A stretch of 7,124 nt of DNA from contig DATLOQ010000088.1 in assembly GCA_035536235.1 (NCBI GenBank), positions 1 through 7,124 of the forward strand, written 5' to 3'. Positions 5,925-7,124 of this stretch are shown in pieces. This stretch comes from DATLNF01 sp035536235. Lineage in GTDB: Bacteria > Actinomycetota > Actinomycetes > BP-191. The notes beneath the pieces are model-generated. The model had not been told where the DNA came from. It did not search any database and saw only the letters and a list, made by a program, of their open reading frames with translations. Every line of letters starts with the position of its first letter. Positions within the stretch are counted from its first letter, which is position 1. A program made the translations under genes and the position numbers.

Positions 5925-7124
5925 GTGACCCAGCCGAGCGACACCTCCCGGATGCCCGACAAGCCGACTCTCGACGGGCTCGAGGAGAAGTGGGGGGCGC
6001 AGTGGGAGGCGAGCGGCATCTACCGCTTCGACCGCACCAAGGACCGCGCTGAGATCTTCTCCATCGACACCCCGCCGCCCACGGTCAGCGGCTCCCTGCA
6101 CATGGGATCGGTCTTCGGCTACGCGCAGACCGATGCCATCGCGCGCTACCAGCGGATGCGCGGACGTGAGCTCTTCTACCCGATGGGATGGGACGACAAC
6201 GGCCTGCCTACCGAGCGGCGGGTGCAGAACTACTACGGCGTCCGCTGCGACCCTTCCATCCCGTACGACGCGTCGTACGCCCCGCCGGAGAATCCCGGCA
6301 AGGAGCAGACGCAGATCAGCCGTCGCAACTTCGTCGAGCTGTGCCTGCGGCTGACGGCCGAGGACGAGAAGACCTTCGAGTCGCTGTGGCGTCGACTCGG
6401 GCTGTCGGTCGACTGGTCGCAGACCTACACCACCATCGGCCCGGAGTCCCAGCGCGCGTCCCAGCGGGCGTTCCTGCGCAACCTCGCACGGGACGAGGTG
6501 TACTCCATCGAGGCCCCGACGCTGTGGGACGTCGACTTCCGCACGGCGGTCGCGCAGGCCGAGCTCGAGGACCGCGAGATGCCCGCGGCATACCACCGCA
6601 TCGTCTTCCCCAGCGCTGGCGGGGACATCGCGATCGAGACCACGCGACCCGAGCTCATCCCGGCCTGCGTCGCCCTGGTGGCTCATCCCGACGACGCGCG
6701 CTATCAAGCGCGCTTCGGGTCGACCGTCCGTACGCCGTTGTTCGGCGTGGAGGTGCCGATCAAGGCGCACGAGCTCGCTGACCCCGAGAAGGGCTCGGGC
6801 ATCGCGATGATCTGCACCTTCGGCGACGTGACCGACGTGACGTGGTGGCGTGAGCTCGCTCTCCCGGTGCGCAACATCATCGGCCGCGACGGCCGCATCC
6901 TCGCGACGCCGCCGGCCGACGTGCCCGACAACGACGCCTGGCGCGGGCTCGCCGGCAAGACGACCAAGCAGGCACAGCGGCGCATCGTGGAGCTGCTCGT
7001 CGAGTGCGGCGCGCTCGTGGGAGAGCCGAAGCCGATCACCCACCCGGTGAAGTTCTACGAGAAGGGTGACCGGCCCCTCGAGATCGTCTCGAGCCGGCAG
7101 TGGTACATCCGCAACGGCGGTCGT
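5925..7124 (+). CDS. valS: valyl-tRNA synthetase, archaeal type (5' part, runs off the window)
   Basis: This class Ia synthetase charges tRNA-Val with valine and edits mischarged threonine. The first 400 codons are present; the KMSKS loop and anticodon-binding domain lie beyond the window. The nucleotide-binding entry is TPPPTVSGSLHMGS (49-62), where the HIGH box reads HMGS. The following GWDDNGLPTERRVQNYYGVRCD (88-109) is the archaeal-type ValRS signature; bacterial ValRS reads GTDHAGIATQ there. The CP1 editing domain has ETTRPELIPAC (238-248) and GSGIAMICTFGD. The GTG start is chosen because a promoter places transcript start there and the next residues lead directly into the family N-terminus; in-frame ATG 5952 is the alternative and has no Shine-Dalgarno. 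The upstream frame is continuous with this one, so an N-extended form cannot be excluded. Confidence 0.93.
   Translation, partial: MTQPSDTSRMPDKPTLDGLEEKWGAQWEASGIYRFDRTKDRAEIFSIDTPPPTVSGSLHMGSVFGYAQTDAIARYQRMRGRELFYPMGWDDNGLPTERRVQNYYGVRCDPSIPYDASYAPPENPGKEQTQISRRNFVELCLRLTAEDEKTFESLWRRLGLSVDWSQTYTTIGPESQRASQRAFLRNLARDEVYSIEAPTLWDVDFRTAVAQAELEDREMPAAYHRIVFPSAGGDIAIETTRPELIPACVALVAHPDDARYQARFGSTVRTPLFGVEVPIKAHELADPEKGSGIAMICTFGDVTDVTWWRELALPVRNIIGRDGRILATPPADVPDNDAWRGLAGKTTKQAQRRIVELLVECGALVGEPKPITHPVKFYEKGDRPLEIVSSRQWYIRNGGR

Noticed and set aside
5952..5954. ATG 5952 as the valS start
   Set aside because: It is in frame but lacks a Shine-Dalgarno. The promoter geometry places the transcript start at GTG 5925. 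It is kept only as an alternative.
5898..7043. 381-codon minus-strand open frame opposite valS
   Set aside because: The plus strand clearly encodes ValRS with its family motifs in order. The antisense product has no domain features.

Overview
The window is chromosomal DNA from a high-GC Gram-positive bacterium (Actinomycetota). The basis is strong G/C preference at third codon positions, GTG starts, two adjacent clpP genes ahead of clpX, TANNNT-type -10 boxes, a ClgR-like operator and a leaderless-looking gene. The order tRNA-Pro, tig, clpP1, clpP2, clpX, (insert), valS matches the locus as I recall it from Streptomyces and mycobacteria. I cannot name a genus from the sequence alone.

Layout. 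Positions 10-80 hold tRNA-Gly(UCC) on the minus strand. After 150 bases without a gene comes tRNA-Pro(UGG) on the plus strand (231-303). Every remaining gene is on the plus strand: trigger factor (352-1722), ClpP1 (1848-2456), ClpP2 (2489-3112), ClpX (3252-4535), a thioredoxin-type glutathione peroxidase homologue (4543-5031), an unrecognised protein (from 5055), and the first 400 codons of valyl-tRNA synthetase (5925 to the window edge). The long minus-strand open frames are GC-driven shadows.

How the genes work together. Trigger factor folds nascent chains at the ribosome exit tunnel. ClpX unfolds condemned proteins and feeds them to the mixed ClpP1P2 barrel. All catalytic residues of the three Clp proteins are present. 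A near-consensus ClgR box lies upstream of clpP1, about 39 bases before a good -10 that has no recognisable -35, which suggests activator-dependent transcription under proteotoxic stress. The peroxidase starts from a Shine-Dalgarno that overlaps the clpX stop codon, so it is probably coupled to clpX.

Most unusual part. The unrecognised frame starting at 5055 has no stop codon before valS and is in the same frame as valS, so it reads straight into the synthetase. The ValRS is of the archaeal type (WDDNGLPTER), and its HIGH signature reads HMGS. A well-spaced promoter inside the end of the upstream frame predicts a leaderless valS mRNA starting at or next to the GTG at 5925. I see no mobile element, CRISPR array or defence system here. 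It is largely a conserved housekeeping locus with a few real oddities at its right-hand end.
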